Source: Nereocystis luetkeana
Lineage: Eukaryota; Sar; Phaeophyceae; Laminariales; Laminariaceae
Reading direction: 5' to 3'
NCBI GenBank assembly: GCA_031213475.1
Contig: JARUPZ010000026.1
Location: 3,304,823 to 3,368,822 of the forward strand
Length of the DNA: 64,000 nucleotides
Positions 10,830 through 20,689 of the stretch are shown here, piece by piece. How positions within the stretch are numbered: the first letter of the stretch is position 1; each line of letters opens with the position of its first letter. The position numbers and the translations under genes were made by a program. The notes below the pieces were generated by a model, which had not been told where the DNA came from, did not search any database, and saw nothing but the letters and a program-made list of their open reading frames with translations.

Positions 10830-11045
10830 TTCCGGACAACAGAAAACCGAAAGCCGGTCGAGAACCAAGCGGTAACGCCGTACCATAGCGTCCTATACAC
10901 CAGTTAAGGCTCCCACCCCACCCGCCCTCCCCTCCCTCTCTTCGCCCCCCCCCCCCACCCCCCCCCCCCATGCGTGAACCCTTCCAGACAACATAAAACC
11001 GAGAGTCGGGAACCCAGCGGAAAAACAAAATAGTACAGCGTCCAA
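10830..11045 (+). repeat. ~150-bp tandem duplication
   Basis: CATCCTTCCGGACAACAGAA..ACCGAAAGCCGG..AACCAAGCGGTAA..AGCGTCC at about 10824-10892 recurs at 10976-11043 as CCTTCCAGACAACATAAAAC and following bases. C/T-rich sequence lies between the copies. Confidence 0.6.
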
Positions 11046-11670
11046 TACACAGCAAGACCGACTTCAATCGCTGATACGCGACGATCCTCGAGATTACACC
11101 GCGAGTTTCGACCATCCTACTCGCTGTTTCCAGCCGCTTTCGAGATCGCCCCGTATGTAGAGCTAACTTTTAATCGACGTTGCCGGCTGCTCGACACTTA
11201 CAATTCGCGAAAAAAAAACCATTCGAATCGCCGGTGTCGGCTGCTCGACGCCACATTTTAGGACCTACTCCAGTCGCAGGGGCATCGGTCGGCTGCTCGA
11301 TATCGCACAGCGAGTTCCAACCCCACACAGTAGATTTTGGCCTGCTGCTTAAGGTTCCGACGCGCGAATTGAAGAACCCCGACCGCTTTTGCAGTCGGTT
11401 TTCTCGAGGCGAAGCTGTCCCCGCAAGACAAAACTCCCAGTCTCTTGTCATCGAGGTGGTCGAGAGTACACCCCGAGGTTTTCGCTCCGACCGTTGCCGA
11501 CGGCTTGGGGACCGGCAGCGAAAATAGACGAGGAGGAGGAGGTCGACCGTGCTAGCGTTGCCTCGGCGTAATATTTCCTCTAGCTCCGTAGCCCTGCCGC
11601 ACGTACGTGTTACACGTGGTCGAAACGGGTGGAGCGACGGTTGAAAAGAGCACGCCGGGTATTCACGGGT
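11046..11670. other. No gene recognised; GTCGGCTGCTCGA micro-repeats
   Basis: (G/C)CGGCTGCTCGA occurs three times (about 11185, 11238 and 11290) at ~52-bp spacing. The 3' end of the 7TM-RGS gene could extend into this stretch on the minus strand, but I found no exon with a matching phase and domain. Confidence 0.4.
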
Positions 11671-11908
11671 GGGGAGGGGGGGTACTCGATAGTAGAGATG
11701 TCCTCGATATCATCAAGCATGGCTGTAGTCGTAATGACCGTAGCCCCTTGCATCCCTACAGTGCCGGGACGAAGCATGTCGGGTTTTCACCGACCAGGCA
11801 GACACCGCTTGCACCAAGCGCGAAGCGTCGCGAGGTGTCCGGCGATCCTACCAGGCACCGTTCGTGACGCGGACTTGCATATGGATGTCAGCTTCAATGA
11901 GTTAACTT
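11671..11908 (-). mobile_element. SINE-C, 5' truncated
   Basis: Read on the minus strand it runs from GAAGCTGACATCCATATGCA to GTACC and a C run (11671-11682 is poly-G on the plus strand). A further poly-G run, about 11926-11945, lies just beyond it. Confidence 0.7.
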
Positions 11909-12230
11909 AATAATGAGTTTTCACGGGGGGGGGGGGGGGGGGGGGTAGCGTACAGAGATTTTCCCCTCCTCACAAATGTGGGTGCAACTATTTAATACCT
12001 GGTACTGTAGGTATCACACAGAGGTGGGAGCCCCTCTACAGTGCGGGTTGAGCAGCCCCGGCTATCCGCTATATAGTGCCTGTGAAACGTTCGGCCCTGA
12101 TAAAACTAACCAATGCGGCAAGCGTGCGAAGTTCTGCCGGTCGGCCTCTCACAGCGCCTCTATTGCTGGCTGGCGCATACCGGCACCAAAGAGAGGGAGG
12201 GACCAGCACCGTATTTTGACCACCTCTCAC

Positions 12231-12545
12231 CTCATTTCGAGGGCCCGGCGGAAAATCGAGGGCGACCCCTTCCTCGAGCCCGCCATTGCCACCACCATTC
12301 TCGCCGACGTATGCGTGACTCTCCAGGTCGTCGTCATCGCCGTCGCCATCGTGCGTCCCGATTCTCGCCCTTCGAGTGTGGTTGAGGGCACTCAAGCTCG
12401 AGGTCCTGCCCTCCGAAGACCCGCACCGCGACTCCGACCCCCTCCCGTCCGAAGAGCCCAGGTCGGCCGGCAACATTCTTCTGAGCACCTTCAGGAGCCC
12501 CCGGGGCTCCGTCTGGATGTGGTCCTTGGCCGGGAGTTGCTTCAT
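12231..12545 (-). CDS. 7TM-RGS exon 12: C-terminal tail
   Basis: 315 bp, phase 0, acceptor GGGAAAAAACAG at 12546, donor GTGAGA at 12230. It encodes MKQLPAKDHIQTEPRGLLKV, then a Ser/Gly/Asp-rich tail including SSDGRGSESRCGSSEGRTSS and DGDGDDDD, a likely cytoplasmic region with phosphorylation sites. If the donor is not used, the frame runs on to a stop near 12069. No later exon was found, so the true C-terminus is open. A 268-codon frame on the opposite strand is its shadow. Confidence 0.6.
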
Positions 12546-12821
12546 CTGTTTTTTCCCCGGTTCGTTGGGTTTGCGTCACAGGGCGGACGGCGTGGGTGTC
12601 ACTTGTATGCTTGCCGTTGCATCTGTGCCCTACACACGCCAGAACACTCCCCAAGTTTATCATCCATCCAACCTCAAAACGAGCTTGTGGGTCGTACAAA
12701 TCAGGAATCCATGTGCCCTCGAATATCCAGATCATGGAACTGTGGGGATCGGCGACCTGTCCGAGGGTCACCACTAAAATGACATCTCTGCTCCAGGGGC
12801 AACACCACAATAGAGTGTGTC

Positions 12822-13001
12822 GGGGGGGGGGGGTGTACTCGATAGGAGATATGTACTCGATCTCATGCTTGGCCGTAGTCGTATGACCACAGACCCTCGC
12901 ATCCCTACAATGCCGGGACGGAGCATGTCGGGTTTTCACCGACCAGGCAGACATTGCTTGCACCAAGCGCGAATCGCCGTGAGGTGTCTGGCGAGTCGCA
13001 G
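12822..13001 (-). mobile_element. SINE-C, 5' truncated
   Basis: Poly-G at 12822-12833 is its C tail. The body carries the reverse complements of CGAGTACATATCTCC, CATGC and GCGCTTGGTGCAAGCAATG. It lies between exons 11 and 12. Confidence 0.75.
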
Positions 13002-13440
13002 GGGGGGGGGGGGGGTACTTACTTGCTGCTTGCCTCAGTCATTTGCCCATTGACCATTGACCACGCATCCCTTTCCAGACGGAGCACCGATCCTACTCCG
13101 AATAGAGACACCTCCAACAATTGGGTGCTCATTGCGTTGTTTCCAAATATTACATATAGTAGAAACTTTTTGCTAATCTTATCCCCTTCCTGTTTGGCCG
13201 CCTGTGGCCACCATCTGTCTCCTAGGATAGCGATCGTTTTTTCGCTCCTATCTAGTGTGGCAAACTCCTCCATGTCACATTCGTCTATTTCCCTCAGCTC
13301 CTCTTCTAACACATCCCGTTCCTCCTTGTATATTTCACATTCTCCTATTATGTGAGTTCTACTATCTATCGCTTTGCCACACGGGCACATCTGTGCATCT
13401 ATTTCCTCCTCCTCCCGGCTACTGGTATACCTCTTTTTTC
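13002..13440 (-). mobile_element. LINE-A 3' end (CCHC-type C-terminus, poly-C tail)
   Basis: On the minus strand an open frame of about 140 codons ends at 13019. It carries MCPCGKAIDSRTHIIGECEI followed by Glu/Lys-rich helices, SEKTIAILGDRWWPQ and KISKKFLLYVIFGN. A C-x-C-x8-H-x4-C cluster after the reverse transcriptase, then a short helical tail, is usual at the C-terminus of many non-LTR retrotransposons. Just after the stop come AAGTAAGTAC and a C run (plus-strand poly-G 13001-13014). A diverged copy is at 40855-41299. Confidence 0.7.
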
Positions 13441-13446
13441 TTTCTG

Positions 13447-13580
13447 GGGGGGGGGGGGGGGGGGGTGTAATCGATACCATGCATGGCCGTAGTCGTACGA
13501 CCATAACAGACCCTCGCATGGATTCCCTGTAACGCCGGAACGGACCATGTCGGGTTTTCACGGATCAGGCGGACATCGGG
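13447..13580 (-). mobile_element. SINE-C, 5' truncated
   Basis: An 18-base poly-G run, then the complement of CCATGCATGGTATCGATTAC, ending within the GGTCGGTGAAAACCCGACAT segment, about 20 bp before exon 11. Confidence 0.7.
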
Positions 13581-13601
13581 GAAGCGGAAAGCCTCACACA
13601 C

Positions 13602-13746
13602 CTGTTTGAGCCTCTCCAGCTCTTCCGCCTCTTTTTCCACGTTCGCCTCCAGCTGGCGGTAGGCCGGTGTACTCTTGAAGGCGACGCTGAAATTGGTGTC
13701 CATCATAGCCACCGCCGCTGTCATCGCCTCGTTGAAGATGTTGTAA
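13602..13746 (-). CDS. 7TM-RGS exon 11: end of RGS domain and coiled segment
   Basis: 145 bp, acceptor TCTTACCCCAG, donor GTGTGT. YNIFNEAMTAAVAMM, then NFSVAFKSTPAYRQLE, matches the classic RGS end (F-x-E-A..M..D-x-F..F-x-x-S..Y..L). EANVEKEAEELERLKQ follows, a short helix with coiled-coil character. Phase 0 out. Confidence 0.75.
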
Positions 13747-13831
13747 CTGGGGTAAGAGACAGGTGGTTGGGGGGGTGGGGGGGGGGTTGGGGTTGGTGGT
13801 GATCGGGACGAAGGGGGGTGGGGGGGGGGGG

Positions 13832-13940
13832 GCAAGGGGCATACTCATTTGTTGCTTGCCTTAGTCATTTGACCATTGACCACGCATCCCTTTCGAGACG
13901 GGGCACCGTTCCTACTCCTGATAGAGACGCATCCAACAAA
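13832..13940 (-). mobile_element. LINE-A extreme 3' end
   Basis: The last ~100 bases of LINE-A: complement of CGTCTCGAAAGGGATGCGTG, TCAAATGACTAAGGCAAGC and AACAAATGAGTATGCC followed by a C run. The coding part is limited to the final codons. Confidence 0.7.
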
Positions 13941-13942
13941 TG

Positions 13943-14108
13943 GGGGGGGGGGGGGAGGGGGGGAGAGGGGGTACTCGATATCATGCATGGCCGTAGTCGT
14001 GTAGGCCATAGACCCCCGCATCCCTACAATGCCGAGACCGAGCAACATCGAGTTTTCAGCGACCAGGCAGACAATTGCTTGCACCAAGCGTGAAGCGCCG
14101 TGAGGTGG
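13943..14108 (-). mobile_element. SINE-C, 5' truncated
   Basis: A G-rich run followed by complements of GCATGATATCGAGTACCCCC and GCGCTTCACGCTTGGTGCAA. From 14110 to 14260 the plus strand is strongly G-rich. Confidence 0.7.
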
Positions 14109-14530
14109 TCAGAAGGGCGGGGGGGGGGGCGAACGAGGAGGCGGTGGGTATGGGGGGGGGGATAGAGTGGGAGGGGGAAGAGGGTGTAAAAAGAGAGAAC
14201 GGGGGGGCGGGGAAGAGACAAGGGGGGGGCGGGGGGGGGGGGGGGAGGGCAGGGGCAGGAGAGGAAGCAAGAAGCCAAAAAGACACAGAACAAGCGAGGA
14301 GGGCAGACGTCCCGAGTACGAACACAGCGAAGGAAAACAGACTATAAATAGAATACACAAAAATGCCAAAATATGACAACAAGAACAACATGACAAAACG
14401 AAAAGGTAACACGCCAACCCGCGTTACCAAGCAGAAAAATACACGCGACAGCACTCGCGGAACTGGTGCCACAGTGATTTACATTCTTGCTCGACCTTTG
14501 CACGAAGCGTAAGAACACCCTTGGCGTTAC

Positions 14531-14581
14531 TCTCTGAACTTGGAGCAGGCGACGCCGTGCCTCTCGTCGGAAATTGAGACT
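14531..14581 (-). CDS. 7TM-RGS exon 10: RGS domain, small exon
   Basis: 51 bp, acceptor TTTCGGGAG, donor GTAACG, phase 2 in and 2 out, matching exons 9 and 11. It encodes RVSISDERHGVACSKFR(D), filling the RGS stretch between the A-x-x-x-I and F-x-E-A helices at about the expected length. Another frame here (SLNFRREARRRLLQVQ) is also open but does not fit the phases. Confidence 0.5.
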
Positions 14582-14794
14582 CTCCCGAAACAAGACCTAC
14601 TTACGCGGTGTTACGTACTGTATGCAGACACACCGGCAAAAGGAAACGTTTGTGTGTGTGCGTTTTTTTTGTTTCTTGCCTCGAGATCTCCGTAGCCAGA
14701 ATTTTACTCCGGATGTCTCCACCAATGTTGACCTCCTGCTCCGCGCCCGGTCGAATGAACCTATCAAAACGTTGATATGGCGGCGTTAACATTC

Positions 14795-15280
14795 CGGGGG
14801 AGGGGCGGGGTACACTCAGTATTATGCAGGCGGTGGTCGTATGACCATAGACCCTCGCATCTCTGCAATGGGACGGAGCACGTCGGGTTTTCACCGACCA
14901 GGCAGACATTGCTTGCACCAAGCGCGAAGCGAAACGTGAGGTGTTGGGCCAGTCGCATGAAGGGTGAGCTGCATCCTACTAATAATAACCGCTTTAGAGG
15001 CGGTTTTCATGCAAATGGATGACAGCATCAATTAATTGAGTTGCTGTTTGGTGTGGCCAATTCCAGAGACAGCAATGGGTTCACTATGTAACTGCCTCAT
15101 AGGTGTCTCACCATATACCCGGTACACACTTCGTGATACGGTCATCCCCCTTGTGCGGAGCTAAGGTGCTTCTCGCACAAATATTGATCCAACTCGACCG
15201 CTAGCCGTGGTGACAGCCAAAGAAAAACAAAACCGGTACCCTGGTTGTCTGGCTCACGCAGTCAGTGTCGTGTTTTAAAA
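14795..15280 (-). mobile_element. SINE-C, near full length
   Basis: Begins at GGGGCGGGGTACACTCAG and runs through the whole family body to ACGGTACCCTGG-like sequence (ACCGGTACCCTGGTTGTCTG). The 5' terminal ~40 bp (ATAGGTTGGGTTGGCGTC) is missing. Confidence 0.75.
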
Positions 15281-15297
15281 CTCATTTCTACTAACAA

Positions 15298-15345
15298 TAT
15301 TCGGTCCTAATAACTATGGTCCCCCGTAATAGTAACAGCCGTTGT
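15298..15345. mobile_element. M2 MITE half
   Basis: One terminus only: TCGGTCCTAATAACTATGGT followed by CCCCCGTAATAG. Confidence 0.5.
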
Positions 15346-15516
15346 CAAACACATTAGCACAACCCTGAACACAACCACACGCACACAGCACTGCCAGTCT
15401 CATACACAGACTACAACAGTATACATAACACCACCAAAGAGAAATGACCTACAATAGCAAGTACCAGGTACAGTACGTAATAAGAAAATAAAAACATGCG
15501 GCTCCCCTTTCGGAAG

Positions 15517-16047
15517 GGGGGGGTGTACTCGATAGGAGAGATGTACTCGATCTCATGCATGGCCGTAGTCGTATGACCATAGACCCTCGCATCCCTACAA
15601 TGCCGGGACGGAGCATATCGGGTTTTCACCGACCAGGCAGACATTGCTTGCACCAAGCGCGAAGCGCCGTGAGGTGTCCGGCAAGTCGCATGAAGGGTGA
15701 GCTGCATCCTACTAAAACCCGCTTTTGAGGCGGACTTGCATATGGACGACAGCTTCAATGAGTTGATTTAATTTCCGGTGTAGGCATTTCCAGAGACGGC
15801 AATGGGAGTACTATGTAACCGCCTCTTGGGTGCCTTACCTTGAACACTACGTGATACGATCATTGCCAATTGTGCGGAGTAAAGGTTCTTTACCTCGCAC
15901 AAATGATCTAAACTCGACAACCAGCTGTGGGCGACCGCCAAAAAAAAAAAAAAAAAAAACGGTACCCTGGTTGTCTAGCTCACGTAGTGAGCGGCATGTT
16001 TTACAGTGTCGTTGCCAACCGACGCCAAGCCAACCTATAAAAAATAG
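15517..16047 (-). mobile_element. SINE-C, full length, C runs at both edges
   Basis: Complete copy of ~530 bp. Read on the minus strand it starts CTATTTTTTATAGGTTGGCT, passes CGGTCGCCCACAGCTGGTTG and AAGCTGTCGTCCATATGCAA, and ends ATCGAGTACACCCCCCC. A 19-base A run at 15942-15960 is internal. The sequence beyond its 5' edge is again poly-G on the plus strand, as at 41286. Confidence 0.8.
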
Positions 16048-16330
16048 GGGGGGGGGGGGGGGGGGGGGACTTAAGGACTTCGGACTAAACAATCGTACTC
16101 AGCGGCGGGCGCGACACTGAAAAAAATACCACTATGTCCCCAAAAATAGGCAACATTTATATACCTGGTATACTCTAATATTCAATAAAGCGATGCTTAT
16201 AATTAGCGACAGGGTGGGACCGGGTACACTATACGGTAAGGATGCGAGTCATCGCACTCCCGTAGACCGATGGCTTGAAGATCGATTGCTCAACAGCCAA
16301 GAGGGCTAGGAACACCGACCGACCGACTAT

Positions 16331-16530
16331 TTACGGGGTACCATAGTAAATAGGACCAAATATTGTTCGTAAAAATACCGAAATATATAGGTGTTTGTGT
16401 GTACCGTAGGTCCTATTTAACCCTTTTAGGACCCCAGTCCCGTTTTGGGGACAAAGTACTTATAATTGGAGTGCTTTGTCCCCACATACGGGACTGCAGT
16501 GCTAAAAGGGTTAATATGGTCCCCCGTAAC
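16331..16530. mobile_element. M2 MITE with an M1 MITE inserted in it
   Basis: The M2 ends are TTACGGGGTACCATAGTAAA (16331) and AATATGGTCCCCCGTAA (16513-16529). At 16419-16513 a complete M1 palindrome (AACCCTTTTAGGACCCCAGT .. GCTAAAAGGGTT) interrupts the M2 core right after GGTCCTATTT. M1 was therefore mobile after this M2 copy landed. Confidence 0.75.
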
Positions 16531-17036
16531 AAACGTCCAAGGAAGGCTCTCGAGGACGACCCTTCCCGAAACCGTCCGCTCCTGCATCAAGTCACCCACC
16601 CTCCCCGACTGCGGAGCTCCCGAGCTTTCAAAGTTTGGGGTATCGTAGGGGGGGGTTCGATGACTCGCATAGGTAAAGGCGATGCGATGGTATCACGTAG
16701 CTATGAGAGGGGGTGCAAACGCACCGGTGCGAGAAGCTAGGCAAACACGTCTACTACGCGCGTATGATCCACGGGGCTTACTACTAGAGGTACCGAGGAT
16801 GCCGGGAGACGTGTCAAGCAAGCTATGTCGTGCGCTTGCCAAGGGTGTACCAGGTAGGGCCGAGTGTTTCACGCTGAAAACTAGCTTGGTGTCAGTCGAG
16901 GTGCGTCAAAAGAGAAAGCTGCTGCCTTGTCAAAAGGGGTGAAGGTGCTGTCTCCTGACGTACTGACGGAAACGCCCAAGTAGATCGTTTATGCATGAAG
17001 ACAACATGTAGATAAAAGGGTTAAAGATAACTGGCC
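16531..17036. other. Intronic sequence, no exon recognised
   Basis: Overlapping plus-strand frames (16363-16942) are open for 60-125 codons but have no recognisable domain and lie inside a minus-strand intron. TACCAGGTAGG occurs at about 16848. Confidence 0.35.
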
Positions 17037-17137
17037 TCTTTAACCCTTTTAGGACCGCAGTCCCGTTCTGGGGACAAAATGCTTACCAGAATTTGACTGG
17101 TTTGTCCCCAAAACGAGACTGCGCTTCTAAAAGGGCC
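17037..17137. mobile_element. M1 foldback MITE
   Basis: Arms TTTAACCCTTTTAGGACCGC and GCGCTTCTAAAAGGG around CTTACCAGAATTTGACTGG. Confidence 0.75.
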
Positions 17138-17820
17138 AATAGCCTGTGCTCAAGCCTCTTCAAGCATGGCGACTAAAACAAATACACACCAGTAAGGCTT
17201 TTTCGCTCATAATACTAGTACGTGTCAAAAATAAAATAAAATGGCCCATGCCGCCACTGCGACACAACAATCAACGCGATCACACTAAAAACAAGCAGGA
17301 CTGCGTTGTCTAGACTAGTAACAGTAGATAAAGGGCAACACCCTTACGGACGGATGCGAATAATCACGACTCGTGATTATTTTGCAAACAGGCGTCATCG
17401 TGGAGGGGATAGGTTTTGGGAAAGTTGGGCGATGATAGCTCTACAGTCGAACGCACGACTGCCACACAGTCAAGCATTAGCCGGGAATTTTACATATATA
17501 TACGACGTTGAGAAAAACACACACACGCATACACGGTTCGTTTGCTACGAATCGTGACATCAAGTGCTCTCGACTTGAAGAAAAAAACACACACACGCAC
17601 TTTAGTCCGGCAGAGCACGATCTAGGTCACGACATATATCACGATTTACGTCTTTCTTGAGTAATTTTCCGATCTCACAGGCTTCCGTTAATTTATTTTT
17701 TTTCTCTTTTTTTTTGGTCATATTTTTCGTCTTCACGACTCGTGAGCTTTCTTGTTTTCCGCGTTATATATAGGAACTCCCTGTTATCTATCTCCAAAAA
17801 GAAGCAGTGGCACACCACAC

Positions 17821-17891
17821 CTGTCAATTATCGCCGACGTCGCCGCCTGCCGCCCGAAGAAATCGGTAATCTCGTCCCGATCGAGACACGC
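17821..17891 (-). CDS. 7TM-RGS exon 9: middle of RGS domain
   Basis: 71 bp, acceptor CGTGAACAG, donor GTGTGG. It encodes ACLDRDEITDFFGRQAATSA then IID, with phase 0 in and 2 out. It aligns with the RGS helix I-x-x-F-(I/F)-x-x-(Q/G)A. A GGGA-type tract, a M2 MITE and a SINE-T fragment lie in the flanking introns. Confidence 0.62.
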
Positions 17892-18157
17892 CTGTTCACG
17901 GCAGGTAACACCACACAACACACACACCATCCACGTCACCGCACGGCCGGAGCGGGCCACAGCAAAAGCGTCCAGCCATGTACCGGGCATTGAGGAGGGG
18001 AGGGGGGGGGAGGGAGGGAGGGAGGGAGCGGAACGGAGGGGGGAGGGATCGGGAAGGAAGAATGATTATTGCGCATCACAAAGTTGGCTTCATACCGCGA
18101 AGGGTTTTTCATATCACGAAATCGGCTTGAAACCTTCTTGGGCACTGTTAATACTGT

Positions 18158-18262
18158 TACGGGAGACCATAGTGAATAGGACCAAATAGTGTTCGTAAAA
18201 ATTGCGAAATAGATGGGTTTTTGTGTGTACCGTAGTTCCTATTTAATATGGTCCCCCGTAAT
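18158..18262. mobile_element. M2 MITE
   Basis: TGTTACGGGAGACCATAGTG at one end, TAATATGGTCCCCCGTAATA at the other, core with TTTTTGTGTGTACCGTAG. Confidence 0.75.
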
Positions 18263-18478
18263 ACAGTAGATACAGGCCTTGGCCTAGGTTTTGGGGGGAG
18301 AGGACACAGTAGTTGCCCCCCTGTATATAATGCCGGTTGCCCAGTAGAGAGTGCCGGTGAAATCGCTTGGCGCGGATTGGACTACCCAGCGTGGCAACGC
18401 GCGGAGTATATAGTACCGGTAGCCGTTATAGCGTCGGTACTGTTGCGGCAATACGTAGGACGAGTGAAGAGGGGCCAC

Positions 18479-18525
18479 TTCTGCATACCTGTTACGCATC
18501 TGGCACAACATCTCATAGCGGAAGG
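18479..18525 (-). CDS. 7TM-RGS exon 8 (candidate, borders unresolved)
   Basis: The RGS fold needs 10-15 more residues between exons 7 and 9, and this is the only good candidate. The open frame reads FRYEMLCQMRNRYAE. The strongest splice signals (GGTGCTAG at 18526 and CAG/GTATGC at 18489) give a 37-bp exon whose phase does not fit its neighbours. Weaker sites (TATGAG at 18512 and GAA/GTGGCC at 18479) give a 33-bp exon in phase 0/0 that does fit. Only a transcript can decide. Confidence 0.4.
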
Positions 18526-18694
18526 CTAGCACCCACAAACAGTAGATGTATCCGACGACGCGACATGTTGATGAAAAAAAAAACACACACACACACACAC
18601 TAAAACACTTGCCTACGTACGTATAATAACCCTGTTATATGGTACCGCACGTTCCTTTTCAATTCAATTCATTTCGTTTTATTTATTTATTATA

Positions 18695-18805
18695 TTCGCC
18701 CTCCTCGTCGTAACTCAGATCAACCATTGGGTCTTCCTCCCCTCCCCCCTCCCCGCCGCTGTGCGTGCCTTCACTTTTATCGTGAGGAACGTCACCCATT
18801 TCTCC
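18695..18805 (-). mobile_element. SINE-T fragment (tRNA-derived family, body only)
   Basis: On the minus strand it matches the SINE-T body at 48290-48410: CGATAAAAGTGAAGGCACGC, GGGGAGGGGGGAGGGGAGG and TGATCTGAGTTACGA. The tRNA-like head is absent. Confidence 0.5.
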
Positions 18806-18825
18806 CCTCGTTGACTCGCGTCTAT

Positions 18826-18931
18826 TACGGGGGGCCATAGTTAATAGGACCTATGGTATACATGAAAACCTATATATTTAACTATTTTTGCTAACGATAT
18901 TTGGTCCTATTAACTATGGTCCCCCGTAATA
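18826..18931. mobile_element. M2 MITE
   Basis: Well preserved: TATTACGGGGGGCCATAGTT and AACTATGGTCCCCCGTAATA, core containing TACATGAAAACCTATATATT. It lies ~120 bp downstream of exon 7. Confidence 0.8.
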
Positions 18932-19049
18932 ATTTCGGGCATAAACATACACCAGGTATCTGAGTCTGGTTCCGAGCGATCAGGGGGAGAGCGGGCCCGA
19001 ACGGGCTGGGCGCGGACAGGCAGGGCGGCCAAGACATCCGCCTAAATAC

Positions 19050-19154
19050 CTTGTAAAAATCGGGCAGCTCCCTCGCTACCCGCAGCTCCGCGAACTTCTC
19101 GAACTCTTGGCGCAGCTGCTCCAGCGACAGCTGGTCCCTGAACGAGGACCTCAT
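19050..19154 (-). CDS. 7TM-RGS exon 7: start of RGS domain
   Basis: 105 bp, acceptor CTATTAATAG, donor GTATTT (weaker than the others), phase 0 at both ends. LEQLRQEFEKFAELRVARE and LPDFYK line up with the first RGS helices. The pattern FxxF-x8-E-x3-F(Y/W) is the same as in animal RGS proteins, where Glu-Asn-x-x-Phe lies near the G-alpha contact. Here Asn is replaced by Leu. Confidence 0.72.
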
Positions 19155-19739
19155 CTATTAATAGCGTCAAGACGAGGCAAAGAAAAAAGGAGAGAGGTGA
19201 AAAACAAACTAAACAACGAAACAAGAACAACGTCATTTTAGCATTTTAACTTACGTAACACACAGACAAAGACGGTGATGGCTGCTGACGTTTTCAACTC
19301 GGCTATTTCAGAAGGGGAATCAACGAAAAACAAACAGCTCAAGCGACAAAACACAAAAAACACAAGGGCGAATGACAGCTGACGTTTCTGTTTATGTTGG
19401 AGGGGAGAAACGAAACATCACAGGAAAAAACACGTCAAAACACAAAAAAAAAAAAAACGAAAACAGAAAGACGACGGCTGATGATGTTCTGTTTCTTTTT
19501 TTTTTTCCTAACAAAAATAACCATAAACTAACTCGGCAAACAACACAGGCAGGCGTTTACACACACGAAAACGAGCGAACCAGATAGTGTACCAACCGCC
19601 GAGAAGAGGAAGAGCGAGAGGGACCATCCTTCCTCGTCGACAATACGTGGGGAGTTCGCGAATAATTTGGTAGGAACGAAGTCTGGTTGGGTTTATTGTG
19701 GTCTGTTTCCACTATAAAATTGAGCCCCGACCCATGGGG

Positions 19740-20047
19740 CCTTACCAAGAGCTAACCCAACCGAAGAACAATCAGACAAAAAGTGGACAACAGCACCCAC
19801 TGCTGTTAACCAAAATGATCCTTTCTTCGGTTGGATTATAGCCCATAGGAGCTAACCAAATCCAAGAACAATCAGACAAAAAGTGGACAACAGCACCCAA
19901 AGCTGTTAACCAAAATGATCCTTTCTTCGGTTGGATTATAGCTCATACCTGTGGTAGGAGCTAACCCAACCCAAGAACAATCAGAAAAAAAGTGGACTAA
20001 AACACCACTTTTACCCAAATTATCCCTTGGTGGGAATGTAGCTCATA
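19740..20047 (+). repeat. ~104-bp tandem repeat, three units, inside an intron
   Basis: GAGCTAACC(C/A)AA(C/T)C, AAGAACAATCAGACAAAAAG, TGGACAACAGCACCCA, CTGTTAACCAAAATGATCC and TTTCTTCGGTTGGATTATAG repeat at about 19744, 19848 and 19957. The third unit is diverged. CCGAAGAA near each start pairs with TTCTTCGG near its end, so each unit can form a stem. Confidence 0.8.
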
Positions 20048-20374
20048 GGAATGTTCCATTGATTGGTGTATTTTTTTTTTATAGGAAACAGACCGCAAGA
20101 ACCCCAACTAAAATTGGTCTCAACGAAAACCTCCGCAAACACTCCTTTCATGATCGCTCCCATGCGGGGAACAACATATAAACGTAGACCCGCCGCGATC
20201 TCCGTAGAACAATTGCAGTTACATGCGCGCGCGCACGCACGCACGCACGCACACAACACGGCGCGTGATAAATAATGTTCTGTCTTTTCGCTTCTCACGA
20301 AAAACAAAACAAAACAACTCGGTGCAACAATTGCTGCCACAGGCGCACGCACGCAAGACGCCCGGTAGCTATTC

Positions 20375-20480
20375 ACCCTTTTAGGACTGCAGTCTCGTTT
20401 TGGGGACAATTGGGGACAAATTACTTGGAATTTGACTGCCTTGTCCCCTAAACGGGACTGGAGTTCTAAAGGGGTTAACA
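20375..20480. mobile_element. M1 foldback MITE with a 10-bp internal duplication
   Basis: Arms CACCCTTTTAGGACTGCAGT and GGAGTTCTAAAGGGGTT. The left arm contains GGGGACAATTGGGGACAAAT, a local duplication. Confidence 0.7.
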
Positions 20481-20689
20481 ATAATGCGTAATATCTCCAA
20501 GTTCACGGCAGATGCCTGTTTTGCTCACAACCGACGGAATTAATTATTTATAGTCATGGTCTCTACCGACGGAAACGAATAGTTTATGTTGCCCAGAGGC
20601 AGAGAGAAGAGAAGAACGGCCACACCCGTCCCGTCCCCCCTCCTAGCTTCGGGGCGCGTTCCGGGGTAGGAGCAGGCGGCGGTGCCGTC

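Noticed and set aside
10525-11115. Gly/Arg-rich frame of 196 codons
   Set aside because: Spans the C/T-rich tandem duplication; Gly runs are poly-G translations.
11976-12782. 268-codon plus-strand frame
   Set aside because: Antisense shadow of the receptor's exon 12, whose minus-strand reading has the splice signals and the plausible tail.
12334-12966. 210-codon minus-strand frame
   Set aside because: Combines a SINE-C and exon 12 read in the wrong frame.
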